From a virus: 24,582 nucleotides of DNA. Of this stretch, positions 5,764 through 13,849 are shown piece by piece; position 1 is the stretch's first letter; each line of letters starts with the position of its first letter. The notes under the pieces were generated by a model. It made no database searches. It was given only the letters and a program-made list of their open reading frames with translations, and was not told the origin of the DNA. The stretch covers positions 1 through 24,582 of IMG/VR virus record IMGVR_UViG_3300029917_000018; one strand, given 5' to 3'. The position numbers were made by a program, and so were the translations under genes.

Positions 5764-8700
5764 TCAGAAGCTCCTCTTAGCGCGGGCACGATACGCCCAA
5801 TTGGCAGAGGTCATATTACTTAAGGCTCCGGATGTAGCGTTATTAGTCTGCCAGGGGCTGGAACCGCTGCCTGTGGTGTAGCTGGAGGTGTTACGTTGTT
5901 TTCGCGGGACGAAGGGAACGTAAACCGTGTTGTAAGTGAACGGTTCGATAATATCGCCAACAGAGAAACCCAGCTCCGCAGTAAGGCACAGCGTTTCAAG
6001 CCTCACATCTTTCAGAATGGTGCCAAGATTGTCCGATAATGAAACTGCGGTGGCCCCTCCAGGCAGGGTATTCGTCCATAGCGCAACGTACTGCCCCTGG
6101 AAGGCATAGCTGACCACGCTGGTAATCGCAGACGCACCAGCCGTCGCCTCGCCCAGATAGAGCTTATTGACCGTACTGAAGGTCGGGTTATTGCCCGCCA
6201 CCGTTGAAGCGGCACTTGGGGACTTCATCACCATATTGGCGGCGTCAAACCAGTCACTGGCATATCCGGAGGCACTGATCGAGGCAAGCGCGGTTTGCGG
6301 GGTGAAACTCGTGCCAGCGGGATGGGCGCAATAGGGCTTGACTTCCACAGCCTGGATCGAGCCGTTGAACCAGGACTGTGGAGTGGTTCCTCCTGTCACA
6401 ACCTCCGCGCCGACAACAGCACCGTTGGGGGCAGAGGCCATACGCAGGCTGCTCGTCGTTGTCATCCCCGCATCGGCCACCCCGTTGACGTAGCAGAAAT
6501 ACTTCCCCGCGACCGGGTCGTAATCCATCTCGATATCGTAAGCCGTGTTGGCAGTCAGGGCGGCACCACTGCCCGTCGGTGTCGGGTTGCTGATGATGTC
6601 GAAAGAGGAATAGGCCGAAGACATATACCAGGCCAATTTACCCGCCGCGATGCGCAGAGCCATCGGATAGGTGGCACCACTCGCGCTTCCGAGACTGAAC
6701 AAACTATATGTGCCCGCCACCGAGCTGCCGGTGTAAATTTTCAGCCGGATTGTCCAGCCGCCGTTGCCAGAGGATCCGATGGAAAGCGGAGACGTATATT
6801 TAACGAGGGCCGAAGTGCCATTGAATACACCGTAATAGGTTCCGCTGTAGGGGAAGCCGGTCAGGGCCGCATTGCTGAACGTCACGCCGTTGTTGGTCCA
6901 GGCGTTGCCGAAGTCGTCGGTGCTGATGTTGTTCAGGGTCAGGCTGCTCTGCGCCGCCTGATTGTAGCTATAGCCGATCTGCGGCGGAGCCTGGGTTGAG
7001 CCCCAGGTCACAGCCGATGACGAGACATACACCGCCGTCAGGTAGGACAAGAGATTAGCCGGGACCGCAACGAGAGATGCCCCGCTAGTGATCTTGCTGA
7101 CAAAATCCACCGCCCCCGAAGACCCAAAGCCGTTGGCGAAGGTCATCACCAGAGGATTGGTCGCCGTGAAGGCCGGGGTGAGGCCGCTGCCGGTGGTGAT
7201 AAAGTTGGCCTGCCCGCTGGCGTTGTCGCCGGAAAGGACGGTCTGGCGGACGGGGACATTGGTGCTGCCGAGGGGCTGCCCACTGGCCGTTTGATAATCG
7301 ATGCAGCGCCAGTTTCCCGATCCCAAAGAGAGGAACTGAGCCACGTCCCCCGCCGCCGTGGAGATGTTGGCTCCGGTCGGCAAAATCATGCTGGTGGCGC
7401 CGTAGGTCAGCGTCAGTGCACCGGCAAAGGTTAGGGTATAGATCGGACCAGCAACGCCAACAGAGCTGCCAAAGCTGGTAATAGTCGTAGTCCCGGTGAT
7501 GCTGACACTGGTGGAAAATGCCGTGCCAAGATCGGTAGTAGTCGCCGAAGCAATCGTGCTGATGCCAGAGCCAGCCGGGCTAATGGACAGATACAACGCG
7601 CCAGAATTGTTGGTGAAGATCGTGCCAATAAAGCCCTTGGGAATGGTCGTGCCAGCACCAGCGGAGCCACCATTGATCGTGTCACCGGCATTCGTGGCAA
7701 TGGTCGCAGCGCCACCTTCAGCGAAGATCGTAGCGACGAAATTAGAGCCTAGAACCGTGCTCTGCGCAAAGGTGTAGGTGACGGCGGCAGTGTTGACGTA
7801 ATAGGTGCCCGTGTTCGAACTGGCCACGCTCTGGGCGGTCGAAACGATTGCAGTTGTGGTGTTGCTATTTGTCGCAATTTGCATGCGGGTTCCGTCGTAT
7901 CGGAACGTAGCAATATTTCCCACGACGCATTCGCCGCCAGTCAGAGCAACAGGGCCGGTCTGGCTGCCTTTATAGACGTTGATCAGGCCGGGACCGAAGT
8001 TGACCTGAAGCGCCCCGGTGTTGGTGTATCCGAAGATGCCGATATACGTCACACCGACCGCGTATACGCTAACGGTTGAGGTCGGGGTGAACACTTGGGC
8101 ATTCGCCGAGCCGGTCGAGGTCCCCAGATAAATCGAGGATATCGATGCTGGCGAAAATGCCGAATTGATATTGGTGCCGTCGCCCCAGACGCCCTGCGAA
8201 CCGGATACCAGTGCAACGCCTGTGCCGCTGGCAGTCTTGGCGGTGATGGTATACGCGCCGGTTGTCTGATTGCTGATCAGCCAAGGCTGGACCGTTACCG
8301 GAAAAATCAAATTCAGGCTGGCGGTCAGAGTGCCAGTGATCACGATGATCGACTTAGCGGCCTGATTGGCAGTCAAGGTGACATTGGCATTCGTCATCGT
8401 GATTGACACATCGCCATAGGCGAAGTGAGGAAGCCAGCCTGCGCCGCCCGTATCGGGATTGGTCAGGTTGTTATCGACCGCCGAACGCCAGAAGCCAGTC
8501 TGATCGGCGCTTTGAAGCACTGATCCATTCGGATAGCCGCCGATAGCGGTGGAGAACGTGCTGTTATAGGTCGGAATGCCGCCCGCCTGATACCACTGAG
8601 TGTTAGCGGTGATCTGGTTCAACAGACCGTTAAAGTCCTTGCCGAACGGAGGCACGCCGCCAGCCGAGACCGGCGTGAAGCACAGCGGCGGGAATCCATC

Positions 8701-8826
8701 GGTCAGAGACGCCGCGCCGGGAGTGATCGAAATCTGGCTGGCGGTGGGCACTGCGCCGATGTAGCCAGCCCCCGCGCTATTGGCGAAGGGAATGGGAAAA
8801 TTAGCGGGAACGGATGCGGCGAGCAT
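5764..8826 (-). CDS. Tail fibre protein with LamG-like lectin domain, 1020 aa
   Basis: The N-terminal 140 residues carry the fibre attachment region common in proteobacterial phages (GGVPPFGKDFNGLLNQIT, TQWYQAGG, IGGYPNGSVLQ, FWRSAVDNN, PDTGGAGW). A long Ser/Thr/Gly/Ala-rich beta region follows, with a repeated fibre motif near residues 425-510 (TTTDLGTAFSTSVSITGTTT, MILPTGANISTAAGDVAQF, GNWRCIDYQ). Residues about 645-840 look like a concanavalin/LamG fold (FNGTSALVKYTSP, WTIRLKIYTG, YDIEMDYDPVAGKYFCYVNG, SIQAVEVKPY), likely glycan binding. The C-terminus ends WAYRARAKRSF. The gene starts at a TAATG junction with the DUF2612 gene and is followed by its likely chaperone. It is the probable receptor-binding protein. 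Confidence 0.85.
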   Translation of the reverse strand: MLAASVPANFPIPFANSAGAGYIGAVPTASQISITPGAASLTDGFPPLCFTPVSAGGVPPFGKDFNGLLNQITANTQWYQAGGIPTYNSTFSTAIGGYPNGSVLQSADQTGFWRSAVDNNLTNPDTGGAGWLPHFAYGDVSITMTNANVTLTANQAAKSIIVITGTLTASLNLIFPVTVQPWLISNQTTGAYTITAKTASGTGVALVSGSQGVWGDGTNINSAFSPASISSIYLGTSTGSANAQVFTPTSTVSVYAVGVTYIGIFGYTNTGALQVNFGPGLINVYKGSQTGPVALTGGECVVGNIATFRYDGTRMQIATNSNTTTAIVSTAQSVASSNTGTYYVNTAAVTYTFAQSTVLGSNFVATIFAEGGAATIATNAGDTINGGSAGAGTTIPKGFIGTIFTNNSGALYLSISPAGSGISTIASATTTDLGTAFSTSVSITGTTTITSFGSSVGVAGPIYTLTFAGALTLTYGATSMILPTGANISTAAGDVAQFLSLGSGNWRCIDYQTASGQPLGSTNVPVRQTVLSGDNASGQANFITTGSGLTPAFTATNPLVMTFANGFGSSGAVDFVSKITSGASLVAVPANLLSYLTAVYVSSSAVTWGSTQAPPQIGYSYNQAAQSSLTLNNISTDDFGNAWTNNGVTFSNAALTGFPYSGTYYGVFNGTSALVKYTSPLSIGSSGNGGWTIRLKIYTGSSVAGTYSLFSLGSASGATYPMALRIAAGKLAWYMSSAYSSFDIISNPTPTGSGAALTANTAYDIEMDYDPVAGKYFCYVNGVADAGMTTTSSLRMASAPNGAVVGAEVVTGGTTPQSWFNGSIQAVEVKPYCAHPAGTSFTPQTALASISASGYASDWFDAANMVMKSPSAASTVAGNNPTFSTVNKLYLGEATAGASAITSVVSYAFQGQYVALWTNTLPGGATAVSLSDNLGTILKDVRLETLCLTAELGFSVGDIIEPFTYNTVYVPFVPRKQRNTSSYTTGSGSSPWQTNNATSGALSNMTSANWAYRARAKRSF

Positions 8827-9476
8827 TAGGCATATCCATTGAAAAAGGTGCCGTTATTGAAGCCAGCAGAACAAGTGCCAGCCTCAGCGAAACCAAAGCT
8901 GTAGGGAAGATCAAGGTCCATGATTTCGAATAGGACGCCAGTCGGCGGGGCGAGTGCGCCTGATTGCTTCAGAATGGCAATCTGGTAAGCTTGAAGCGTG
9001 AATTCGAAAGTCAGCCGCGCATTCATGCCGCCTGTATCGGTGACATAGGCGTTGCCCTGATCGGAAAAAAGCAGCGTCAACAGCGTATTGTAAGTGCCGA
9101 TCGTGCAATTCGATATGTTAGTTAGGGCCTTCGCCATGATCAGCGTGCGAAATGCTGTGTCAGAAAGCGCATAGTTTGACGTTGCCGGCTGCCCCGCATA
9201 AAATGCCGACTGCCCGAATGGATCGGCTGAGACAGTTCCGGCCTCTTCGAACCCGAGGGTTTTTCCTCCAGCGACGGTCAGAACGCGATTGACGCCAACA
9301 ATCCGGCCCCATAAATCGAGGCCATAGCCCTGGGCTGTAGCGATGTTCCAGATGTCATTGTAAAAGGCGTCGATGTTGACCGATGGATCAATTGCGGCGT
9401 TGATGCTTCCAATCAATGCCATCAGCGTGGGACTGTTGGCGAACTGACTGAGCACTGTGCTTTCAACGTCTTGCAT
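8826..9476 (-). CDS. DUF2612 baseplate-fibre connecting protein, 216 aa
   Basis: The sequence shows the DUF2612 hallmark YGLDLWGRIVGVNRVL (about 52-67) followed by GFEEAG and PFGQSAFYAG, with a helical N-terminus and a repeat-like ending (FGFAEAGTCSAGFNNGTFFN). DUF2612 proteins take the place of P2 gpI and attach tail fibres to the baseplate periphery. Position directly between baseplate J and the long fibre, with one-base overlaps on both sides (TAATG), supports this. The length is typical. I see no truncation. Confidence 0.82.
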   Translation of the reverse strand: MQDVESTVLSQFANSPTLMALIGSINAAIDPSVNIDAFYNDIWNIATAQGYGLDLWGRIVGVNRVLTVAGGKTLGFEEAGTVSADPFGQSAFYAGQPATSNYALSDTAFRTLIMAKALTNISNCTIGTYNTLLTLLFSDQGNAYVTDTGGMNARLTFEFTLQAYQIAILKQSGALAPPTGVLFEIMDLDLPYSFGFAEAGTCSAGFNNGTFFNGYA

Positions 9477-10894
9477 TACGAAAAGACCACGCTGATATTA
9501 GACGCAGAGATCGTCGGCACCTGATTAATCTGCATCAAGACAGACGTTTGATTTGCAGCGCCAACGCCGAGCAATACCGAATAGATCGAGGCCCAGGAGC
9601 CAAGCGCGGCAATGTTGGCATAGAAGCGCGATGCGAAAATCCAACTGCCAATGCGAGCTCTGGGGCCATTATCGCCGCCGGTGAAGGACTGGATGATCGC
9701 CGCTTGCACAAGTGCCACGGCATTAGATGGGACGCTCGAATTATTCTGGAGCGAAACCGCGAATAGGACCGGCGTGGGGGTTGGAATTTCGAAGGTGACG
9801 GAATAGCTCGGATAGGGCGGGTTGTACCCGCTGGCGGCGTCTGTGACGGTCACAGTTGTATTGCCGTTGTAATTGCTTCCGGGGGACTTCTTAGACCAGA
9901 TAGCTTGCCCTACCGATTGAGCCAATCCGCCATAGGCGGCGACATATGTACTGTTGGGCACAAGCTGAAATCCACCAACCGCCGATATAAGGGCCTCTGA
10001 TCCAACGGATTGCGAGACGCTAACCTGATATGTGCCAGTCGTGCCTGTGCCGGAAATAAGACCAGAGATCAGGGTGCTTTGTGCAACGCCCGTTCCGACC
10101 ACAGTTTGACCGACTGCCAGAGTGCCGGATGCAACTGCGGATACAGTTAGCGTGGTGCCAGTGATCGAGCCAGTAAACGACGCCCCGGACGTGACCGAAA
10201 GGGGATTGTCCAGAACATAGGCGTCAAGAACGCCCGGAACATTAAGGACCGCTCCAAGGATCGACGGAGCCGAGCCGAGGGCATTGGCCGCAACGCTATT
10301 ATACCGGCGAAACTCAAATTCAGCGCGGGTTTCAACATTGCTTCCAAGCACCCCGGCAGCCGCATTCGTGATGCTATCCCAGCCTGGGATTGCCTGATAG
10401 ATCGCGCTGAGATAGCCGATAGGGCATGCAATCGGGCCGGTGGTGGCGCAAGCAAAGGTTAGATTAATGCTTCCCCCGGCAGGAATGGTCCCGGCCTCGG
10501 TACAGAGATAGAGGTTGCCCGCCTGGTCCTGGGCCTGCGCCCCAACCGGAATAGGCGTATTGATTAACCCTGAGCATGTTGCAGTCACAACCGTCGAAGA
10601 TGCGGCAATGCGGGTCAGATAATAAATCCTCCCGATAGCATCCTGCATTCGACCGGCGGCATAGGCGGGATCAACGCCGTTCGCCAGGGCTAGGAATTGG
10701 TCGTTGCAATCGCCAATGATGGCCGTCTCGGACGTGACAAGCTGTCCCTGTGGGGTGGTCAGGCTTTCATTGAGGGTGCCGCCGAAAGCCGCCTGGGAAT
10801 CGGCCCAAACGCCAGTCAGGATTTGGGCTTCAGTCGGCGCAATAAATCCCGATGCACCAAAAACCGGCGCGGGAACATTCGTTGTGTAGGTCAT
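9476..10894 (-). CDS. Baseplate J-like wedge protein with inserted beta module, 472 aa
   Basis: The protein follows the baseplate J/gp47 layout: an N-terminal handle (about 1-100, ESLTTPQGQLVTSETAII, GRIYYLTRIAAS), a beta core (VGAQAQDQAGNLYL, GWDSITN, ETRAEFEFRR) and a C-terminal wedge domain (VTFEIPTPTPVLFAV, ASRFYANIAALGS). It forms the baseplate wedge with the gp25-like protein encoded just upstream. Unusually, residues about 239-306 are a GT/LTV/GTGT/SQS module that interrupts the conserved stretch between LDAYVLDN and PNSTYVAAYGGL, and it matches repeats in the cement and sheath proteins of the same phage. The stop shares its last base with the start of the DUF2612 gene. Confidence 0.88.
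   Translation of the reverse strand: MTYTTNVPAPVFGASGFIAPTEAQILTGVWADSQAAFGGTLNESLTTPQGQLVTSETAIIGDCNDQFLALANGVDPAYAAGRMQDAIGRIYYLTRIAASSTVVTATCSGLINTPIPVGAQAQDQAGNLYLCTEAGTIPAGGSINLTFACATTGPIACPIGYLSAIYQAIPGWDSITNAAAGVLGSNVETRAEFEFRRYNSVAANALGSAPSILGAVLNVPGVLDAYVLDNPLSVTSGASFTGSITGTTLTVSAVASGTLAVGQTVVGTGVAQSTLISGLISGTGTTGTYQVSVSQSVGSEALISAVGGFQLVPNSTYVAAYGGLAQSVGQAIWSKKSPGSNYNGNTTVTVTDAASGYNPPYPSYSVTFEIPTPTPVLFAVSLQNNSSVPSNAVALVQAAIIQSFTGGDNGPRARIGSWIFASRFYANIAALGSWASIYSVLLGVGAANQTSVLMQINQVPTISASNISVVFS
9977..10180 (-). repeat. Single copy of the shared beta module inside baseplate J
   Basis: Residues about 239-306 of the baseplate J protein contain [14 protein letters not shown], a GTLAVGQTVVGTGV core, a GTGTTGTY turn and SVSQSVGSE. 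The order matches the modules of the cement and sheath proteins, and the DNA is visibly similar, for example GTGGTGCCAG in both J and cement. The module sits in a loop, not at an end. Confidence 0.75.
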
Positions 10895-10902
10895 AGATGC
10901 CC

Positions 10903-11256
10903 CTAGAAACTGGCGACTGATACCGCTCCAGAGCCGTCAGTCACTTGGACTTGCCCGGTGAGAACTCGCCCGGAGACGCTGGAGAAGAAGACCTTAGCCG
11001 AAACCACGCCCGGCACAGCTTCGGCGGCAGCCACCATTTGAGCGCGGATGGCATTGGCCGAGGCATTCGTCACGCTGAGAAATTGGGCATAGGTAATGCC
11101 CTGGGTAGTGTCATAAAAGACCTCGCCAAGCCATGTTCGAATGGCCGTGGCGGCGTCCTGAGCGAGGCGGTATGGCTCCGAGCAAACGGCGATGTTGCCG
11201 GAAGCGTCAGCTACCAAATCCCAAGGCCCGGTGGTCAGGTATAGAGATGTCGTCAT
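10903..11256 (-). CDS. gp25-like / DUF2634-type baseplate wedge protein, 117 aa
   Basis: The small protein has the features of baseplate W/gp25-like subunits: DLVADASGNIAVCSEPYRLAQDAATAIRTWLGEVFYD resembles the conserved stretch of a start strand, an acidic turn, a helix, and WLGE.FYD. After that come ITYAQFLSV, a helix with IRAQMVAAAEAVPGV, and terminal strands (LTGQVQVTDGSG). The subunit nucleates the sheath at the baseplate together with baseplate J. It lies directly upstream of J, and its ATG overlaps the spike stop by four bases (ATGA type). Confidence 0.82.
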   Translation of the reverse strand: MTTSLYLTTGPWDLVADASGNIAVCSEPYRLAQDAATAIRTWLGEVFYDTTQGITYAQFLSVTNASANAIRAQMVAAAEAVPGVVSAKVFFSSVSGRVLTGQVQVTDGSGAVSVASF

Positions 11257-12023
11257 AGCGGCGGGCTCGTCGGAGTTCCGGGAGTTTCGGAAGTGTGAAC
11301 GTGGGTGCTGTCAATGGCCTTGCCGTTGCTGGTCAAGGTGCCAATGAACTGAATTGCGCCCGTGATCATCGCAGATACCCCGCTTGCCGTTGATCCAACG
11401 ATGCCAGCCAGGAAGGTCAAAAGCCCCTCAATCGTAACTGCCCCACTGAAGGTTGATTGCGGCGAGTTGACGGTGAATGAGGTCGAAGCATCAACCTCAA
11501 CAAGCGGGGCCGTAAGCGTGATTTTGACCGGCGACACAACCGAAATTCCCGTTGTCGAAAACTGCACAAACTGAGTTGGCGTCTGGCCCAGAAACCCAGC
11601 GACATAAACCCCATCTGCCATGTCGAACGTGCGCCCGCTGCCGGGATTGGCTTGCCCTTGCGTGGCGAGGACACTGGATATGTCCCGATCAGCGAAACAG
11701 GCTAGTCCGATGTCCCCAACTTGCGGGTCAAGAATGACGGCATTCGAACCGCCCTGAAGCCGGAAATACGGGCATTTATAAATGGTGCCATGGGTCTGCG
11801 AGTTTCCGAGGCCGTCCACTTGGTTCACAAGCGGCAGAATGTCCACATAGCCCGCCGGTATGTCTGCGCCTGAGTTGGTGACGGCCATGACTTTGACCGG
11901 AATTGCCGTGCGAACCTTTGCCAGGATCGACCGGACAAAGAAGTCCTGAGTATTGAACTCATTCCCAGAAGAATTGACCTTCTGGAAGCCGGTGAAGCTG
12001 TTGCCGCCGTTAGGATTGGGCAT
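11253..12023 (-). CDS. Gp138-type membrane-puncturing tail spike, 256 aa
   Basis: The N-terminal half resembles Gp138_N (OB-fold) central spikes: ILAKVRTAIPVKVMAVTNSG, VDILPLVNQVDGLG, IYKCPYFRLQGGSNAVILDPQVGDIGLACFADRD. The C-terminal half (about 165-235) is a run of short V/T/S strands typical of an intertwined beta-helix. The last residues contain HVHTSETPGTPTSPP with an HxH pair (His241, His243), the iron-binding apex motif known in contractile tail spikes. The trimer should pierce the outer membrane when the sheath contracts. It overlaps the hub gene by 14 bases, and its stop overlaps the next start. Confidence 0.88.
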   Translation of the reverse strand: MPNPNGGNSFTGFQKVNSSGNEFNTQDFFVRSILAKVRTAIPVKVMAVTNSGADIPAGYVDILPLVNQVDGLGNSQTHGTIYKCPYFRLQGGSNAVILDPQVGDIGLACFADRDISSVLATQGQANPGSGRTFDMADGVYVAGFLGQTPTQFVQFSTTGISVVSPVKITLTAPLVEVDASTSFTVNSPQSTFSGAVTIEGLLTFLAGIVGSTASGVSAMITGAIQFIGTLTSNGKAIDSTHVHTSETPGTPTSPPL

Positions 12024-12894
12024 TGAGAGGCGTCCCGGTGAAGGTTGAGAACCATGGCCCCCCTGGCATTTCGCAAGAAATATCGTGGGCTATCTCATGG
12101 GCGATGAATTTGCCGTTCGCATACGCAAGGCTGCTCTGAATTTCGAAGACTTGGCCGTTCAAAACCTGCGGGTTGAACAGGGTCCGAACGGTGATGGCGT
12201 AATCCCGATTGACCGGATAGCCGATCATCCCGGTAGCGGCTGAAATCAGCGGCACGTTGTTTGCCTGCCCGCGATACCCACCCCTAGGCCAGATTGCCAG
12301 AGTGCCATTATCAAGGCCATTCCATTCGATGCCAGCGGCGCGGACACAAGCCAGCATCTGATCGCGGGGGGAGCCGGAAAAGTACGGCGTCGATAGCAGG
12401 ACGGAAACGCCATTGTTTTCGAATGCGTATCCGTTCTGCTGGGCCAGGGTGGCGAGGATAACAGCCGCATCAGCGGCACCCGGATAGCTGGAGGCCGGAA
12501 CAATCTTGATGGCCTCAAACGCGCCCGCGTGAGCCGCAAAGACCATTGCCGTGTCTGGCATACCGGACATGTCGATAATGGCCGATGTCACTTGACCCTG
12601 GAAAATCACAGGCATTGATGAACTATCGCCCGCCGTGATCTGGATTGAGTTAAGCCGCGTCGCAATCTGTCCATCGGCTTGACGGACCACGCTTGATAGG
12701 CTGTTCATTTGCGACATGGTTAGGCCGAAAATGCGGATGCTGGCTTGACCCATTGAAGGTCCGCCAGCCGCCACAATCTGGACCGTACAGCGCAGGCCGG
12801 AAAAAGTGACAATATTCGAGCCAGTCTCACCAAAGGTGCCGGTTCCGAGCTTGAATGTCAGGGTGATCAGTTTTTGCGTAAACGATCCCATCAT
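12010..12894 (-). CDS. Baseplate hub protein (gp27/gpD-like), 294 aa
   Basis: Position between the plug and the spike, length and pattern fit the hub subunit of compact contractile phages. Family-like segments are CTVQIVAAGGPSMGQASIRIFGL, VIFQGQVTSAIIDM, MVFAAHAGAFEAIK, a small central domain (ILATLAQQNGYAFENNGVSVLLSTPYFSG) and IEWNGLDNGTLAIWPRGG, followed by IGYPVNRDYAITVRTLFNP. Hub trimers join the tail tube to the spike. The start is one of two adjacent ATGs (12894 or 12891) overlapping the plug stop, so the exact N-terminus is uncertain by one residue. The final part (HEIAHDIS) resembles a metalloprotease HExxH but has HEIAHD, which is probably coincidental in a hub fold. Confidence 0.78.
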   Translation of the reverse strand: MMGSFTQKLITLTFKLGTGTFGETGSNIVTFSGLRCTVQIVAAGGPSMGQASIRIFGLTMSQMNSLSSVVRQADGQIATRLNSIQITAGDSSSMPVIFQGQVTSAIIDMSGMPDTAMVFAAHAGAFEAIKIVPASSYPGAADAAVILATLAQQNGYAFENNGVSVLLSTPYFSGSPRDQMLACVRAAGIEWNGLDNGTLAIWPRGGYRGQANNVPLISAATGMIGYPVNRDYAITVRTLFNPQVLNGQVFEIQSSLAYANGKFIAHEIAHDISCEMPGGPWFSTFTGTPLNAQS

Positions 12895-13205
12895 CCGGCC
12901 CCGTTCAGGTCACTCGCGCTCAAATAGCATAGGGAAAATCGCGTCCCAAGGCCCGGCGACGAAGGGTCATTCTGGCCTTGGTTATCCAGAAAGGTCAGGT
13001 CGCCAACGAATCCAAGGTAGGTGTCTCGCACGATGCGGTTGAGATTCTGACAAATAACGCCCCCGATGATCAAGACGTTGTTAACGTAGAGGTCACAGAA
13101 CAGGCCGTAATTAGTTGTCTGGTATAGGTTTATTGTGCAGGACTGATTCGCTAGGGTGACATTGAGCGTCTGCGAATAGACATCGGCAATCGGGATGATT
13201 TGCAT
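12891..13205 (-). CDS. Baseplate plug protein (Pam3 gp18-like), 104 aa
   Basis: This small beta-rich protein has the pattern of the baseplate plug family of minimal myophages: SQTLNVTLANQSCTINLYQT, GLFCDLYVNNVLIIGGVICQ, NRIVRDTYLGFVGDLTFLDNQG, PGLGTRFSLCYL. Proteins of this type sit between the tube end, the hub and the Dit-like ring and close the tube before infection. It lies exactly between the Dit-like and hub genes and overlaps both by one to four bases. The length of about 100 residues is typical. Confidence 0.8.
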   Translation of the reverse strand: MQIIPIADVYSQTLNVTLANQSCTINLYQTTNYGLFCDLYVNNVLIIGGVICQNLNRIVRDTYLGFVGDLTFLDNQGQNDPSSPGLGTRFSLCYLSASDLNGAG

Positions 13206-13849
13206 TATTGCACAAAGCCCCCGAGTGTAAAGCCCGTGCCCGCGAGATCGGGAGGCGATGGCGCTACCTGGGCTGTCGCGGCCTGGGCTGGCGTTGGCGT
13301 CTGGGGCTGAACCGTGCCGTCGCTGACCTGCCCGGCCCCGCTCGCCTGCTGTGTGTTGGCATAGGCAACCGTGCCGGTGACGCGGACTTCCTCAAGCCAG
13401 AGATCAACCGTCAGCATCGTGACGCCGTTGTGCGAAGTGCGCCGGTAATCGTAATGGGTGATGTTGGCGCTCTGGTACGAGATTTCGGGTGTGACAATGG
13501 TGTAGAGGTCGAGCGAGCCTGCCGCCGCCTCACATGCCGTCAGAAAGGCTTGGCGTTCTTCAATCGGGCCACCTTTGGTCATGGTGACGCGAGCTTCAAA
13601 AGGCGTCTGAACCTTGTTGTAATCGGCAAAAGCCCCCTGTCCCTGGGGAGCGGTGGCATTCCGCCAATCATGCTTGTACTCGACGCCGACGATGCTATCA
13701 GGGATGATGGCGGGGCTGCCGTTGAGATAGACGCCCCATTGCGGTTTGTTGAACAGGCTGTAGATCAGCGCAGCATCGGCTACAAGCAGCGACACCGCGT
13801 TAACCGTTCCCAGCGGGTTATTCAGCAGGTTAGGAAGACCGTTTGCCAT
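13205..13849 (-). CDS. Dit-like baseplate/tail protein, 214 aa
   Basis: Residues about 35-165 resemble the Dit-like N-terminal domain found in contractile phages: WGVYLNGSPAII, DSIVGVEYKHDWRNATAPQG, GAFADYNKVQTPFEARVTMT, KGGPIEERQAFLTACEAA, LDLYTIVTPEISY, ITHYDYRRTSHNGVTMLTVDLWLEEVRV. The C-terminal 50 residues are a low-complexity Gln/Thr/Pro/Ala tail. The protein should form a ring joining the tube and baseplate. It follows the tape measure gene with a three-base overlap, and its stop shares a base with the plug start (TAATG). Confidence 0.78.
   Translation of the reverse strand: MANGLPNLLNNPLGTVNAVSLLVADAALIYSLFNKPQWGVYLNGSPAIIPDSIVGVEYKHDWRNATAPQGQGAFADYNKVQTPFEARVTMTKGGPIEERQAFLTACEAAAGSLDLYTIVTPEISYQSANITHYDYRRTSHNGVTMLTVDLWLEEVRVTGTVAYANTQQASGAGQVSDGTVQPQTPTPAQAATAQVAPSPPDLAGTGFTLGGFVQ

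Noticed and set aside
6295-6999. 234-codon plus-strand open frame opposite the tail fibre gene
   Set aside because: It is an antisense shadow with no recognisable motifs inside a long convincing minus-strand gene.
5764-8826. Diversity-generating retroelement acting on the fibre
   Set aside because: I see no reverse transcriptase and no template/variable repeat pair in the window.
12010-12894. HEIAHD near the hub C-terminus as a metalloprotease motif
   Set aside because: It resembles HExxH (HEIAH) but lies in a hub-like protein with no other protease features; probably chance.
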